NCBI RefSeq assembly: GCF_905147365.1
Contig: NC_056409.1
Coordinates: 5,957,001 to 6,021,000 of the forward strand
From: Aricia agestis
Lineage: Eukaryota > Arthropoda > Insecta > Lepidoptera > Lycaenidae
Reading direction: 5' to 3'
Length of the DNA: 64,000 nucleotides
The translations under genes were made by a program, and so were the position numbers. A model generated the notes under the pieces. It ran no database searches and was not told the origin of the DNA. It saw nothing but the letters and a program-made list of their open reading frames with translations. Shown in pieces: positions 10,234 through 22,800 of this stretch. Within the stretch, counting starts at the first letter, position 1; each line of letters opens with the position of its first letter.

Positions 10234-10877
10234 AAAAATGTACTCTCAATCCCGGAAATAGATGAAGGATAGTTATTACTGTATAACGTCTGGTTTCCAC
10301 AAGCAAAATATGTAGCTCTACACAACATGCACCTACGCACAGAGATCCGGCAAAAAAAGTTTCTTTGTATTTTCAACCCACGTTCGTCCAAATCATATCA
10401 AAGGTTCATTTATCAACGGCCAGGGATCTGTTTCTGCGAAAAACGTATTATGTTTAGTTTAGTTTTACCTTCGTTACACATGACAGATTAATCCTAGACC
10501 ACAAAGCCAGGAAACTTGAGAAAATTAGCAATTCAGTAATACTTAACGACAACAAATAATTTAGGCGACCGCAGAAGTCGCAAATTAAACAAATACCAAG
10601 TTAAATTGAAAATTTAAGTGACACGGCGCGAAGTAAACAAATTATCTGGGCGAAGTTTACACCATCGTCATTTTAATGAGACCACGTATTCGATGTCAAT
10701 CCGAGGGCCACTCATTAAATATAGTGAAACGCGCTTTTTCTAACCCCAAGCGAATTCGACACTTGCAGCCTACGCAGTAAGATTTGATCGAGTTTGAAAG
10801 TATTCAAGACGTGGTTGGTTTCGAATATAAATAATATATCTTTATACCTTTCAATCATCAGTATGAAGTTATAGTAA
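10234..10877. other. Intergenic DNA, nothing recognised
   Basis: No open frame with family features and no repeat recognised. Confidence 0.35.
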
Positions 10878-11425
10878 AACTAGTGACCAGCCCCGGCGTC
10901 GCACGGGTATAAAATATATAGCCACAGAAAAAATGATTAAAATCGATAGCCTATGATCCTTCACGTGGTCTACTTCTTATCTGTGCCAAATAACATAAAA
11001 ATTGCTCCAGTAGTTCGCGAGATAAGCCCTTTCAAATAATTTCCCCCGTTTTTTCCACATTCTCCTATTAGTCTTAGCGTGATAAAATATAGCCTATAGC
11101 CTTTCTCAACAAATGGGCTATCTAACACTGAAATTTTTTTTCAAATCGGACCAGTAGTTCCTGAGATTAGCGCGTTCAAGTTAGCCCTTTAAAATAATTT
11201 TCCCTGTTTTTTCCACATTTTCCTCTATTTCTTCGCTCCTATTAGTCTTAGCGTGATAAAATATAGCCTTCCTCGATAAATGGGCTATCTAACACTGAAA
11301 GAATCATCAAAATCCATTTCGTAGTTTTAAAGATTAAAGGGAACAAAGGGACATGAGGGAAAAAAGCAACTTTGTTTTATAATATTATTATGTATACTCG
11401 TAGAGAAGCCCCGGCAAGTATGCTA
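10878..11425 (+). repeat. Interspersed repeat with GTCGCACGGGTATAAAATAT head and internal duplication
   Basis: Contains GGCGTCGCACGGGTATAAAA, then two similar blocks each with TTAGCGTGATAAAATATAGC and AATGGGCTATCTAACACTGA (about 11070-11140 and 11250-11300). Typical of a non-coding lepidopteran repeat; class not determined. Confidence 0.55.
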
Positions 11426-11557
11426 GTCGCCATATAGCTTTCCTACACTCACTAATCATTATACCATTTTAGGCTTCATACAGACGAACGGCACTTGTCG
11501 ACGGCACTTCCCTTCGTCTGTAAGCGCTCTAACTTATATTTTATTTTCAAATATATA

Positions 11558-11690
11558 TCCATACTAATATTATAAATACGAAAGTGTATCTGTCTGTCTA
11601 TTACCTGTTCACCCCAAACCGCTGAACTAATATTGTTGATACTTTGAGTCCCCGGAAAGGACATAGGTTACTTTTTATTACGAAAAAGTG
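11558..11690 (+). repeat. Lepidopteran repeat, GCGAAAGTGTGTCTGTCTGTC family (truncated copy)
   Basis: ACTAATATTATAAATACGAA, CTGTCTGTC, CCCCAAACCGCTGAACT and CCCCGGAAAGGACATAGGTT are recognisable; the GGCGTCATCTAGT end is missing. Confidence 0.65.
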
Positions 11691-12019
11691 TACTTTAGTC
11701 GGTAGGTATGTATGTAAAATAAATGGTTGTTAAAATATATTTTGAGCATAATATCTGTGCCAAATAGCAATAAAAACTTAAGTAGTAAGGGACCCATTCC
11801 ACCCAAACGTTTTAGACCAAAATAGTTGACTTTATTTTTTCTCTCGTAAAAGATAATGGCAAGCGAGATAGTTTGGGGCATGTGCCGTCGGGTCAAAGTA
11901 TTATTTCTCTATTCTTACGTTTGCTTTTACTGCGCACTTGCCTTCTGTGATGCGTGGGCCTGAAAGGCTGAACTTATTATTATTCGGTATATTTATAGAA
12001 AATGTAACACTTCTTAATA

Positions 12020-12187
12020 CTTTTTTTTAATGAAATGAGGGGGCAAACGAGCAAACGGGTCGCCTGATGGAAAGCAACTACCGTCGCCCATGGACAGAAG
12101 AGCTGCAGGTGCATTGCCGGCCTTTTAAGTGGGAATACGCTCTTCTCTTGAATATTTTGCAGGTCGTATAGGTCCGGAAATACTTGT
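12020..12187 (-). mobile_element. LINE 3' end (5'-truncated CR1/Jockey-like copy)
   Basis: Plus-strand start TTTTTTTTAATGAAATGAGG is the tail in reverse; the body matches the first ~170 bases of the LINE at 55803-56640, including GCAGGTCGTATAGGTCCGGAAATAC. Minus-strand translation gives the end of the reverse-transcriptase ORF (KRPAMHLQLF). Confidence 0.75.
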
Positions 12188-12834
12188 ATGTACTTAGTTA
12201 TCATTATTTATTGGATATTTCCGGCAATTTTATTTTGTCGCAGAAATTTTTCAATATTTTTTTCTATTATTCCTACGGCATTTTCCTGCATTGAAAAATC
12301 CCATCTCCACACCAAATTTTATCTAAATAGGTTCAGCTGCTGGGACCCAATTTTCGTACCTCCGATATTGCTTCAATTCCAAAATCGAACCCTATCGGCC
12401 CCCGTACGTAATACGAAGTTCTAATCAAAAACCAGATGTGAATGAAAGGCTATTAACTGGGTTTGCTGGGTTGTGCAACCGCAAACAATCGACTCTCACG
12501 GCAGCTGCTGAAAGCAAACAATTCCATAAAACAATGAGTTTTTGTTCGGTGATAGCGGAGGTTTTTATAAGCGCTGGGGCTAATTTTATGCAGTACATTC
12601 AGCCCGTCGCATCGCACTCGTCCTTGCGGAATAAATGTGAGTTTTGTGGAAAAACCTTCCTAATAGTACGGGATCCCTTTTTTTTATTAACATGGGGAAA
12701 TGCATTACGCATCCCCGGCGAATTGGGGATATCGGCCGGGGTATGTGGGACTCTCAGAGGAACTACCCACTAAAACCCCATGGTGCTCCACTCGCCGCTT
12801 AGGCAATGTTACGTGCACGATCAACCCACCGCAA
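12188..12834. other. Intergenic DNA, possible unclassified repeat at 12665-12790
   Basis: The less AT-rich stretch 12665-12790 (TGGGGAAATGCATTACGCAT ...) looks like a repeat, not a gene. The open frame 12438-12773 crosses it without domain features. Confidence 0.35.
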
Positions 12835-13304
12835 AGTACGGGATCCCTAGAACATTTTTTTTTATTACCATCAAGCTAATTTTTTGTGAGTAGCTTCATT
12901 TTGATAAGACGAACAACAATTTTATCTGCGAAAAATCTCGAAAATGGTAGCTAACAGAGATAGAAATGATTTCATACTTTAATTTGATGGTCCTACTCTT
13001 AAATTATTTAACTATTAACCTATCGACGTACAAAAAATCAGATGGTTACGGTTCCGTTTTAGGGTTCCGTAGTCAACCAACTTTAACCAGCTGATTTTTT
13101 ATATATTGATAGGTTAATAGGTATATGATTTAAAAGTAACATTGTGCTACAGATAGAACGTATGAAATTCTTTCTATCTCTGTTAGCTACCACTTTTGAG
13201 ATTTTTCGCAGATAAAATTGTTGTTCGTGTTATCAAAATGAAGCTACTCACAAAAATTAGCTTGACAGTAATAAAAAAATATATATTCTAGGGATCTCTG
13301 ACTA
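12835..13304. mobile_element. Long-arm foldback element, AGTACGGGA-CCTAGAAC family (copy 1)
   Basis: Left end AGTACGGGATCCCTAGAACA, right end CTAGGGATCTCTGACTA; the arms (GTGAGTAGCTTCATTTTGAT / ATCAAAATGAAGCTACTCAC and others) exceed 170 bp. Its centre has a fragment reading TTAGGGTTCCGTAGTCAACC. The sister copy is at 57806-58336. Confidence 0.8.
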
Positions 13305-14533
13305 TAACCTAATTAAGTTTTTGTTTTTAATGTTTTTATCGCGCAGCGTCGTCCTTTTGAACCAAAGATAATGCTCTTCTTTTGTGGTTATAAAACGGGG
13401 TTTACGAAAATGCAAAAATTTTAAAGTTTTTTTTAATAAGTCATAAAGTAATGTACTATACATTGTAATGACGTTATAATATTATGAATAACAATATTAT
13501 AAATCGAGTTACATAAGTATAATATATTGGAAATGATTGAAATGATTTCACATGCTCAAGTTAGAAACCTAACTCATTTGCGAACGGTAATGGTAGGAAG
13601 CTATAAATCAAAGCCAATAAGAAATTCCCGCACCTATCAATAATCAATAACTAGTTGTGGAACTGCACCGCAGCTCGCCGACATCAAGATGCCGAGAGCA
13701 AACAAACTTGGCAAATACTCGATAAAAGCCGATAAAGTTTGATGAGGAGCAAAATTCAAACAATATGAACGCGAGCGAAGCGCAACAAAACAACACCGTG
13801 CTCAATATGAGCTCGCAACAGTCTTTTTGTGCTACTTCCATTGTTATGAGTTCGATAAGTACGTACTTTATTTCTATTTATACGGTATTTAATGCTATTG
13901 ACAACCTTTTTGTGATTTTTACGTTTGCTCCTCCTATTGCTAATTAACATTGCCTCATAAACTTGCTACGAGAACTTCGGCCATCGGCGGGGTGGGTCTT
14001 TCCTTATTGTACTTTTATTTTCGCGTAGATTAATATTTTTCTAGGAAATTATCGAGCCGAAGATGAATGCATTGTTTGCGTACGTTTAATTCGAGCGCGG
14101 ATTAATCAAGACGCCTCTCATCTGAATAATGAAACGGTGATTATTCTCGGGCCAAAACACAGCCGCCATCTTCAAAATAAATCACTCAGCTAATGACCAC
14201 GGTCCGGGAAGATCCGTCCCACTATCCGTCTTTGCGTACCGTGTCTCCGCAAATTGAACTTAATTTAGGGGTTTGATTTCGAGCATATTGAGGAGACTCT
14301 CCAATTACTGGCATTTAGAAAATGGAATATAGTTTCTGAGAAAAAAATGTTTTTTTTACCTGTCAAGCTAAATTTAATTAACTCAATAGTACTTATTACT
14401 CCATCTCAAAAATAAATCTTTCAAAGGAAATAAATAATATCCGACTGAAATATTTCCATAAATTTTCCACGTGTCTCTGAAGATTTCCTTTGTGTTTTAA
14501 AAATATTTACCTTGCCTGTCCATTTTGTTCCAG
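13305..14533. other. 5' flank of the second OBP gene
   Basis: No coding frame supported. The ATG at 14534 is directly preceded by a pyrimidine tract and CAG (TTTTGTTCCAG), so a non-coding first exon probably lies somewhere in this stretch; I could not locate its donor site. Confidence 0.35.
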
Positions 14534-17500
14534 ATGTTTGCGGTAATCTTCTTATGTCTCCTAAGTTTGTCGTACGCGATTCCTGCTACGTTAGAGGGAA
14601 CTGTGGTCGATTTTACGGACCCCAAGGTAAATCGTTTATTTTCCCTTTAGAATTTTGCTTTTATTTAGATTTAATATTATAAGGACTAAAGGTGTCTTGA
14701 AAATACAATGGAATACTTGCTTGTCTAAAGCCTTTCTCGTATATTAATCCATATGTATTTTGTTTACATAACGAACCAATTTAGGTTTTAAAAAAAACCT
14801 ATATTTAACATCAATGGGCCTATCAGCTATTTATGAGATTAATGAAAAATTTACATAAGCCTAATTCTCATCTAAAAGGTTGAGTTAAAATTCACAGTGT
14901 CAAACCTCCAACAGAGGTCAAAGAATATAAATTGCTTATTCACTTAAAGAGATCTTTTGTATGGAACATCATTAGAGATTATTGAGGCTCTCTGTTACCA
15001 TAGTATTTCAGAGAATAATTATTATAGTACGTCCATTGTATCAGTTGGCGAGCGAAAAATTTAGGATTGCCGAAGGGATCACCATATTCCCAATATTAGA
15101 TGGCAGATTATTCAATTTAAATCATTTTAAAATATTTGAGTTTAGAACATCCATTATAGTACCTTTAAGTATAATATTTTTTTATCCTTTAAATCAAGTG
15201 TTATTAAACAAAGAAGGAGGAGCATGTCGTACACATTACTATAATATAGCACTAATTTGAGACGTAGTACAAAATGAAAGGTCTAGAAAAGTTGAACATT
15301 TTATTGTATGACGAAAAATCTCTAAACCATGGAAGATAACATAATATAATGCTAAAAACGCCCCTTTTCCTTTATTGTAATTATGGCCACATCAAAAGAT
15401 TATAATTATTTTAATATCGCAAAAAAGTAAAAGTAAATTACAATCTCCAGATCAAAGGCCATTTGGCAGCCTTAGCGCATATGGGCGCGTCGTGCATGAT
15501 CAAGGCCCAGCCGCCTCGGGCAGACGTGGAGGCCTACCTCACCAACACTCCCGCACAGACCTACAGAGGCCAGTGCTTCGCCACCTGCATGCTGGAGTCC
15601 AGTGACGTTATTGATAGAGGACAGGTAATGTACCATCGAAGAAATGGATTCATAGGCAGATGGCGGACCTATGCAATTTGGTCGCCATATGTCAAATCAA
15701 GCCGCCAGATCGCAACTAAAGGTACAAGTTGGAAGCCGGCTACATGAAGTGGCAGCAGACGACGTGTCGTCGCGACACTACTGGTTTCCAATGCCGGTTT
15801 TAGCACTACCAGCGCCCTGGGCGAGATTTTTTCGGCGCCCAGGATGCTAAAAAGGCAACAACCCTTTTTTTGCGTTCGGCGCCCTAGGCGGTCGCCCAGC
15901 GTGGCTCCCCCCCCCCCTAACGCTGCTTCTGCTGGTTTCTATATACTTTCTATGAATGAGTGTCGCTAGCCTATCAATTACCTTCCGCAGCTAGCGACAC
16001 GAAGTCGCTAGGTGCGGAGGGTATTTTATAGATACAAACCAGTAGTGTCATGGGCGTAGCCACACTGGGGCAGGCTGGGGCACTTGCCCCACCCTGGGTG
16101 TGACCTACAAGGTGCCTAATTATTTTTTTTTTCTTATACTAACAACAATTATAATATCCGTGAAAGTTGCACAATATAAATATTTAGCGGCGATTTGTAT
16201 TGTTTGCTTGTTTTGTTTTAAAGGCTGTTAAAACACTTGAATAAGAAACAAATGATTTCCGAATTTAACCTTCTAATTTTCGTCCTTGTATATGTAAAAT
16301 ACAACTAAATAATATATGTATAAACAATTGCATAAATTAAATGACATTTTTAGCCCAATAAAAGAAACGCTGAAATTAAAATGTATCTAGCAATTAGCAA
16401 TTAGCCCCACAGCGAGTTCAGCTGCAATCACGCTAATGTTATACAAGCTTTTCATTCCCATGCATTTAATTTTGGCTTATACACTTTGCAACTTTTCATT
16501 TCATTTTAAACAATTTTTTATTTTTTATTTTGATATGATTGTAAACATCGTTATTGAACTACTTACAGTAAAAATTCATGTTTGCTTTAATATGGCTGAT
16601 AAACTCTTATCAGCCGTATTAAAGCAAACATAAATTATATATAATATAACCTACTAGATGACCTCTTCCGCCAAATTTCGTTTATCGTGGAGGAACCGTA
16701 CATTTTCCCGGGATAAAAAGTATCCTAATATCCTTTCTTGGGACTCAAAGCATCTCCATACCAAATATCAGTCAAATCGGTTTAGCGGTTTGGGCGTGAA
16801 GAGGTAACAGACAGACAGACAGACACGCTTTTGCATTTATAATATTATAGTATAAACTTATATAGTATGGATGGAAGAATGGATTGGAATTGGATCGTTT
16901 CGATGCTTCCCAAATGAAGTTAATAAAAAAAATACATAAGTATATTTTTTTACATTGAAGCAAACAAATTAGAAAGTTCTGAGAAACGATTTTATTTGCT
17001 TTTAAAAAATCAGCAACCAATCGAAGCCCATCGTAATTAATATCGTGTTAATAAACCTTCGTGGTTTTTCGATGATATAGGGTACGGGCACCAGTAGTCA
17101 GCCTTTTAGTGGAAAGTGCAAGTTCAAATGTGGATAGAAAATTATTTAAAATAGTAATCAAAAACCTTTTGTACTCATTCACTTAATCATTTATTAAATA
17201 TTGTTATGAAATTAACATATAATATAACTTTTCTTAATAAGTATAGAAAATAAAGTATTTTTCAAAATAAGTCACATTTCCCCAGTACTCAGCCGTCACA
17301 ACCCAGTTCTCGGCCAAATAGCTACCAGTAGTCAGCCTCTCATTAGATGGGCCTCAAAAGAGACCTATGGAGCTGAAACAAATAAACAATGCATGTCTGG
17401 TCTCTGACAATGCCAAAAAACTAAGAAATTACTTGGTAGGTAGGTGCTTCATAAATAAATGAATAAATTAAGCAGCGTAAGTTACTGATGGCTGAACACT

Positions 17501-19842
17501 GGGTATACCTCACCAGTACTCAGCCGTGGTTCGACCGTGTCTAGTTAGGCGGCCGACTACTGGTTTTTATATGGAATTATGTATGACCAGTACTCAGCCG
17601 GGGGTGGCTGAACACTAGATAATGTACAAGAAACGCATACCCAGTAGTCAGCCACCTCATTATTTAAATAACTATAAAGAAACTGTTCTATAACTCATTT
17701 GATTTAGATGTAAAAAATGTAATAACAATATATTTTAATAAAATATGACACAAAAGTTAAGAAGAAATCTCAATAACTGACCTTTTTGTCGGGCACTTCC
17801 CACTAAGAAAATTTTGGCACCCAAGCCGCATCTTGGCTCGACTAGTGACAACGTCGAATTGGAATCAGGTTACCATTTCTTGCAGACACTTAGCGTTATT
17901 GTGACGTTCTGAACTGACCAATAAGAAGGCCAAGCTTTTTTTAAAATTAACTTGATTGGTTAATTTGCAATAGAACGCTATTTCTATAAATTTTTAGCTG
18001 GAAAAGGCTGACTACTGGTGTGAGGCTGACTACTAGCGCCCTTACCCTATTATATGTTTTGTAATATGTATTGTTTTTTTTATTTAATTTAGGGCCGTCT
18101 ATGGGCTCTGCGCCCATATCCTTTTTTTGCTATCTTTTTGCTAAAAAAATATGTATTGTTTTAAATGGTAAATAAATAAAATAAAAAAAAATTGAGTCAA
18201 TGATTTAAAAGCACCGGTTCTTCAACTGTACACATAACAGTCAATTCAGCAATGGATTTTCGTATATATTCGTATTACTATAGTCCAATTACGTGAGGAC
18301 GGTTTTGAAGAAGTCGGGTCACTGCAGTATAGAGAGACAGAGCTATATAGCCAAGATGTTTTCTTTATCGTTTCTTTATAGAATCGCCTAATTAGCGTTC
18401 AACAATATTATGAAGTTGATGTTCGACTCGTCTAATTTCAATTTCATTTTGTGCAGCGATTCTATAAAGAAGCGTTAAAGAAAACGTCTTGGCTAGGGGT
18501 TCTGGTGACTGGTATTGTCCATTTACGTGACTTCCGTTTGTCGACGCCGACACAGCCTCCGTCTAGTGACTAGCCGCAGTCTTCCGGAATGTTGTTGGGA
18601 TAACGACTTAGTCTTTCCACAGTGTGTTGATGCCAAATTGGCAACTTACAAATTTCTTACAAGTTATTACAATAAAAAATAAAGACTATAATTTACCGTA
18701 ACTTTAGAACTATAACACAGTTTACTTTAGTAGAAAAAAAAACCGGCCAAGTGCGCTTCGGGCCACGCGCAATATAGGGTTCCGTAGTACTGCTAGTTTT
18801 ATTTAAATTTTTGTATCAAAATCAAAAATATTTATTTCCAAATAGGTTAACAAAGTTAACGCTTTTATGGTTAATGAATGTATATTTATAACGTGTTTTA
18901 CACTACTAACAACATCATCTCAGTTACTTTCAAAGGAATTTGAACGAAAAGTTCCTTTATACTTCGCCGAATACATTTTTATTAGTTGATCGACTATTAC
19001 TCAATAACTTATAAAGTCTCCTTAGCCGTGATAGTTTTCCTTTTAAATTCAGCAAATTTCTTACTCCCGTGATTTTTTTCACATTTCCAGAATCAACCGT
19101 TTAGCTGGTAGAAGGGGGACTGGACTCTAACGAGTTTTTCCACTTTAAAACTTAATATTTCACAAACAGATCCCTAAATCGGAAAATTATCTACAAATAC
19201 TAATAATATTTTTAAAAAACCTATCTAACGACACACCACAGGATGGGGTGGACGCGAAAAAAAATTTCATTCCCACTTGATGTGTAGGGAAGGTACCATA
19301 AAATATATTTTTTAAATTTCATATAAGTACCATTTTGTCGGCATCATTAATATGTGCACTCATGCCAAATTAGAGCTTTGTAGGTCCTATAGCCTCTGAG
19401 CAAAACCGCGGACAGACAGACAGACAGTCAGACAGACAGTCAGACAGACAGACGGACGAACAGACCGAAACTATAAGGGTCCCTTGTTGACTACGGAACC
19501 CTAAAAAATAATTAATCACTTCTACTTATTGAAAACCAAGCACTATCAATTCCGTTCACTTCTAAATTTTCACTTTCTCAGGTAAACCGAGAAATTCTCA
19601 TCAAACTGGCTAGCGTCATCAACGGGCGAAACTCTTATGTGGTTCGAAAGCTGAAGGAGGTGTCCCGAAGGTGTAGCATGATAGTTACATCGGATGACTT
19701 CAAAGATCGTTGCGTGTTCGGTGCGATGTACAACAACTGCCTGAATAAGAACATGAAGGAGTTCCGTTTCCCCGAAGAAATAGCCGCAGAGGTACTCAAA
19801 GTGTTGCCGTTCCATCTCGTGACCACTAAAAGGACGCCTTAG
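14534..19842 (+). CDS. Odorant-binding protein, classical six-cysteine type
   Basis: Three exons in phase 0: 14534-14626, 15451-15624 and 19582-19842, all with GT/AG borders; product 175 residues. Residues 1-15 (MFAVIFLCLLSLSYA) are a signal peptide. The six cysteines are spaced C1-X26-C2-X3-C3-X42-C4-X12-C5-X8-C6, which is exactly the classical lepidopteran OBP pattern, forming three interlocked disulfides around a helical pocket for odorants or other hydrophobic ligands in secreted fluid. Exon 2 holds C1-C3 and exon 3 holds C4-C6. The protein ends with a basic tail (VTTKRTP). The first intron is 824 bp; the second, 3957 bp, is filled by repeats, including an iteron-bearing DNA element at 17078-18049. 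The gene is in the same orientation as the OBP-like exon at 1538, so both may belong to an OBP cluster. Subfamily (pheromone-binding, general, or other) cannot be decided here. Confidence 0.9.
14627..15450 (+). other. OBP intron 1
   Basis: GTAAAT donor and ATCTCCAG acceptor. No repeat family or nested gene recognised; the frame 14982-15260 is AT-rich chance reading. Confidence 0.6.
15630..17077. other. OBP intron 2, proximal part: mixed repeats
   Basis: 15640-15700 is one arm of the TTGATTCATAGGCAGATG repeat. 15780-16060 is a less AT-rich block with CGGCGCCCAGGATGCT and a CCCCCCCCCC run, probably an unclassified repeat. A hairpin sits at 16579-16632. 16655-16860 is an inverted copy of the repeat that ends ACTAGATGAC. 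Confidence 0.5.
16655..16860 (-). repeat. Lepidopteran repeat (ACTAGATGAC ... ATTATAATATTATAG), inverted copy
   Basis: Starts CTACTAGATGACCTCTTCCG and reads through TTTAGCGGTTTGGGCGTGAA and ACAGACAGACAGACAG into TTATAATATT. Opposite orientation to copies at 5582, 6590 and 8225. Confidence 0.75.
17078..18049. mobile_element. Non-autonomous DNA element with repeated CCAGTAGTCAGCC iterons
   Basis: Ends TAGGGTACGGGCACC / GCGCCCTTACCCTA form an imperfect terminal inverted repeat. Inside, a 13-bp motif CCAGTA(G/C)TCAGCC occurs near 17091, 17282, 17325, 17513, 17587 and 17641, and its complement GGCTGACTACTGG near 17551, 18006 and 18023; weaker versions lie near 17303, 17490 and 17606. Such sub-terminal repeats are often transposase-binding sites. 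No transposase frame seen; target-site duplication not resolved. Confidence 0.65.
18349..18494. repeat. Foldback repeat with ~38-bp arms
   Basis: AGCCAAGATGTTTTCTTTAT at the left pairs with the right-hand ATAAAGAAGCGTTAAAGAAA and ACGTCTTGGCT segment, allowing a few mismatches. Confidence 0.6.
18741..19508 (+). repeat. Interspersed repeat from GGCCAAGTGCGCTTCGGGCC to TACGGAACCCTAAAAA
   Basis: Opens with ACCGGCCAAGTGCGCTTCGG and AGGGTTCCGTAGTACTG and closes with a GACAGACAGACAGTCAGAC run and GACTACGGAACCCTAAAAA. It is related in its ends to the repeat at 9798-10233. It stops about 70 bp before the acceptor of OBP exon 3. Confidence 0.65.
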
Positions 19843-22800
19843 TATGTATTTTTCTACGTATATTTTAATACTTGATTTTACCTAACTCTTTTGGGGTATC
19901 TTACGGCAACACTGTAATTTTTCGGGATAAAAAACAGTCCGTGTTGATCTTTAGCCTAAAATAATAAGTGTGATTCTTGTTTGCTAATGTGTACTTACAG
20001 AATGAGACCAATACAAATTACTAAACTCATGTAACTATAAAGATTTTACAACATATCCGTTACTTGTATTATGGATACTTTCTCATTTAAAGCTAACTAG
20101 CTTAGCAACCAAGCTTAATTCCTTAAGTAACGTAAATAGTTGGATTATCCATTAACCAATCCCGGTCGTCCATTACGAATGCGTTATCGTATTTTCTAAA
20201 AAGCCACGAAATAGAGGGTCAGGATAATAGAACGTTAAGGAAAGACCAACAAAGGAATCGTCCGCATCACCCCCAACAATCCGGGTCAATATATACGGAC
20301 CCGTGCCGATTGAGATTCAATCGGATACGCTGATCCCTCTTGTCCATTAAAAATAAAAATGTCCCCACTTTTTAACAAGACTTATTAAAGGTTGTGCGCC
20401 CTCTGCCTAAATTCTAGCTTTACAACAAATTTTAGACCTCTTCAGAAGTTAAAGGAGAGACACGACTTTTTGTTATGTACCTAGTTTAAAAAGTATTACT
20501 TTTTAAAGTAGGTTTATTTATTAAAGTACCTTTTTAAAGTAGGCTATTACTATTACTACTATACTATTTAGAAGCTCGTATTCAAACGGTTAACCGTTGG
20601 AATACGAGCTTCTCTTACAAACATAGAATAACTGGTGGTGTAGTAATTAGTAACCCACATTTTTTGTTGAGTTATGAATGAAGGCTTGTTCTAAATGAAC
20701 TAAAAGAACAATATATAATTTTTGTGGGATGATACACAAATGCTTAACAGCGTCCATGACTGTCAGCTTGAGTCGGCCTCTCCTGTTTGACCCATGATGG
20801 ATTAACATAATCTGTGACGAATTCGTCTTTGCTCATGATCAACATCCACTGTCGTCTATCATAGACAAAGATAGCTTACCAATCACCGTTATTCATGGCC
20901 CAACGTCGAGGCTTCAAAGGACATTTTAACTAATGACCATGACTATGGCTTATCTTGCAAAAACAGCATTGGCTATTTTCGAGCTCGCTACAATACTTTC
21001 AATTTATTTTACTTTATCCTATCATACGCGTCAAAGTGTTGGACCCGAAAGCCGTTATGATCTTGATAAATGGTGCGTCCGCCTGACCCCGTTATACTCC
21101 AAGATAAGTCGAAAAGACAACCCAACTTTTTACACCCGCTTGCACCAAATTATTAAGGTCTTCGTCCATTATACCTATCCAACTTCAACATTTTTTAATG
21201 TTGTGCTAAGTAATCGCTACGTTAAGTTATTTAAGACTAAACCATCGTACGGTATGCATGTGAATCAATTCCTCTTGTAGTACAAAGATAATGTTACTTT
21301 TATTATCCTTCATTACATCGTAACAGCTAACTTTTGTTGGTATTACTTTTATCTAATAATTTTAATTTATTGTTACAGCAAATAAAAGAGGGACGCTCTG
21401 CTGAAAACCAAAACGGAAACTGTTAAATGCCGTTTATATTTTTATACGATACTTCATTAAAATTATGTATTTGTTATTTTTTGTCTCGTTTATAATACCC
21501 CTAGTAATTTTTGAGAATATACATAAAATGTAACATGTTCAAAAGACAATACTGAGTCCATTATACGGTCAGACGATAAATAGATTAGAATACAGAGTAC
21601 TTTAATACGTCATTTTTCCTCCTGTTTTACATACAAGACATAAAAAAATAAAAAGTAAAGCACCTACATGGTGCTTGTACCAGTAACTTTACATTATTAT
21701 ATAATATACCAACAAAATGTACAACAAAAGGATAATATATGTACTTGAAACAGTAAAAATCATACAAGTACCTACTCAACAAAAGGCAAGGAACATGCTA
21801 ACAAGTACCTAATATAAAAACCCTTATCCTCTTAAAAGAACATATTATGTATACAAAAATAATATTATGTTTCGACTTCCGAGTGTCTGGTACAAAATTT
21901 GGGGAAAGGTCAAATGTTTAGGATTAACATTGTATCGGAGCAAATATTAATATAAAGGAAAGAACCAATAAGAGCTTTATTGAAATGACAAAACAAATAT
22001 GGATAAATATAGAGATCGATTAAGGAGTATTTACAATGTCGGATATATTTTTTCTATTGTTTATGTTTGTCGGTAAAAATACGAGACGCATATCTAAAGT
22101 GCAAGATTTTCAACAACCCCTTCAATAGAATAAAATTGGAACAATACGACAAAGTTTTCTAAATAATTTACACTTTCATAAAAATAATTATATATTTGGA
22201 GTTTTGGACGTATACAAATTAACTAAACAAATTAAATGAAAAATTCTGTTTCGTTTTGAATTCTACGAACATCGATTGTATTCTTCAAGTTGTGCATTTT
22301 TAAACTCTTGCTAAGATTACATTATTCTTTAGTCACAATGTATTATGGGTACTAAAGTGTTTCAAATGTATTACTAGTACATTTGAAACACTTTAGTATC
22401 AATACCCGTTATATTTTATGTAGTAAGTAATGTGAACACAGCTCTATATTCAGTGAGTAAGGACAGCTTTGGGATAAGATTTCCATTTCTTTCAAACGTC
22501 CCAACAACCGAATAGCAACAGACAGATCAATTATTATATTTATTTTGTATTAAATCATACCCAATACTACGAATGTTCTTGTTTTAACACAGTAATTATC
22601 ATAAAGTTAATTTTGTTGCGAATCTTTTAAAAAGTATTAGGTTGGCTGGTAGGAGGATGTATTGATGTTACTGTGGCATCGGTCGATGATGTTGGAGTAC
22701 CGCCGAGTTTTAGGTAGAGTTGCGTCCGTTTATCATCTTTTTTAGCAGTCTCGAGTTCTAAATATTTGCGGTAGGACGCGCCAATCCTCCGCGAAAAGCA

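Noticed and set aside
12438..12773. 111-codon open frame
   Set aside because: Crosses a probable repeat boundary at about 12665 and shows no family features.
13765..13950. Frames on both strands near 13.8 kb
   Set aside because: Mutual shadows with no signal, domain or splice support.
17091..17653. CRISPR-like array of 13-bp repeats
   Set aside because: Eukaryotic context, irregular spacing and both orientations; fits sub-terminal transposon iterons.
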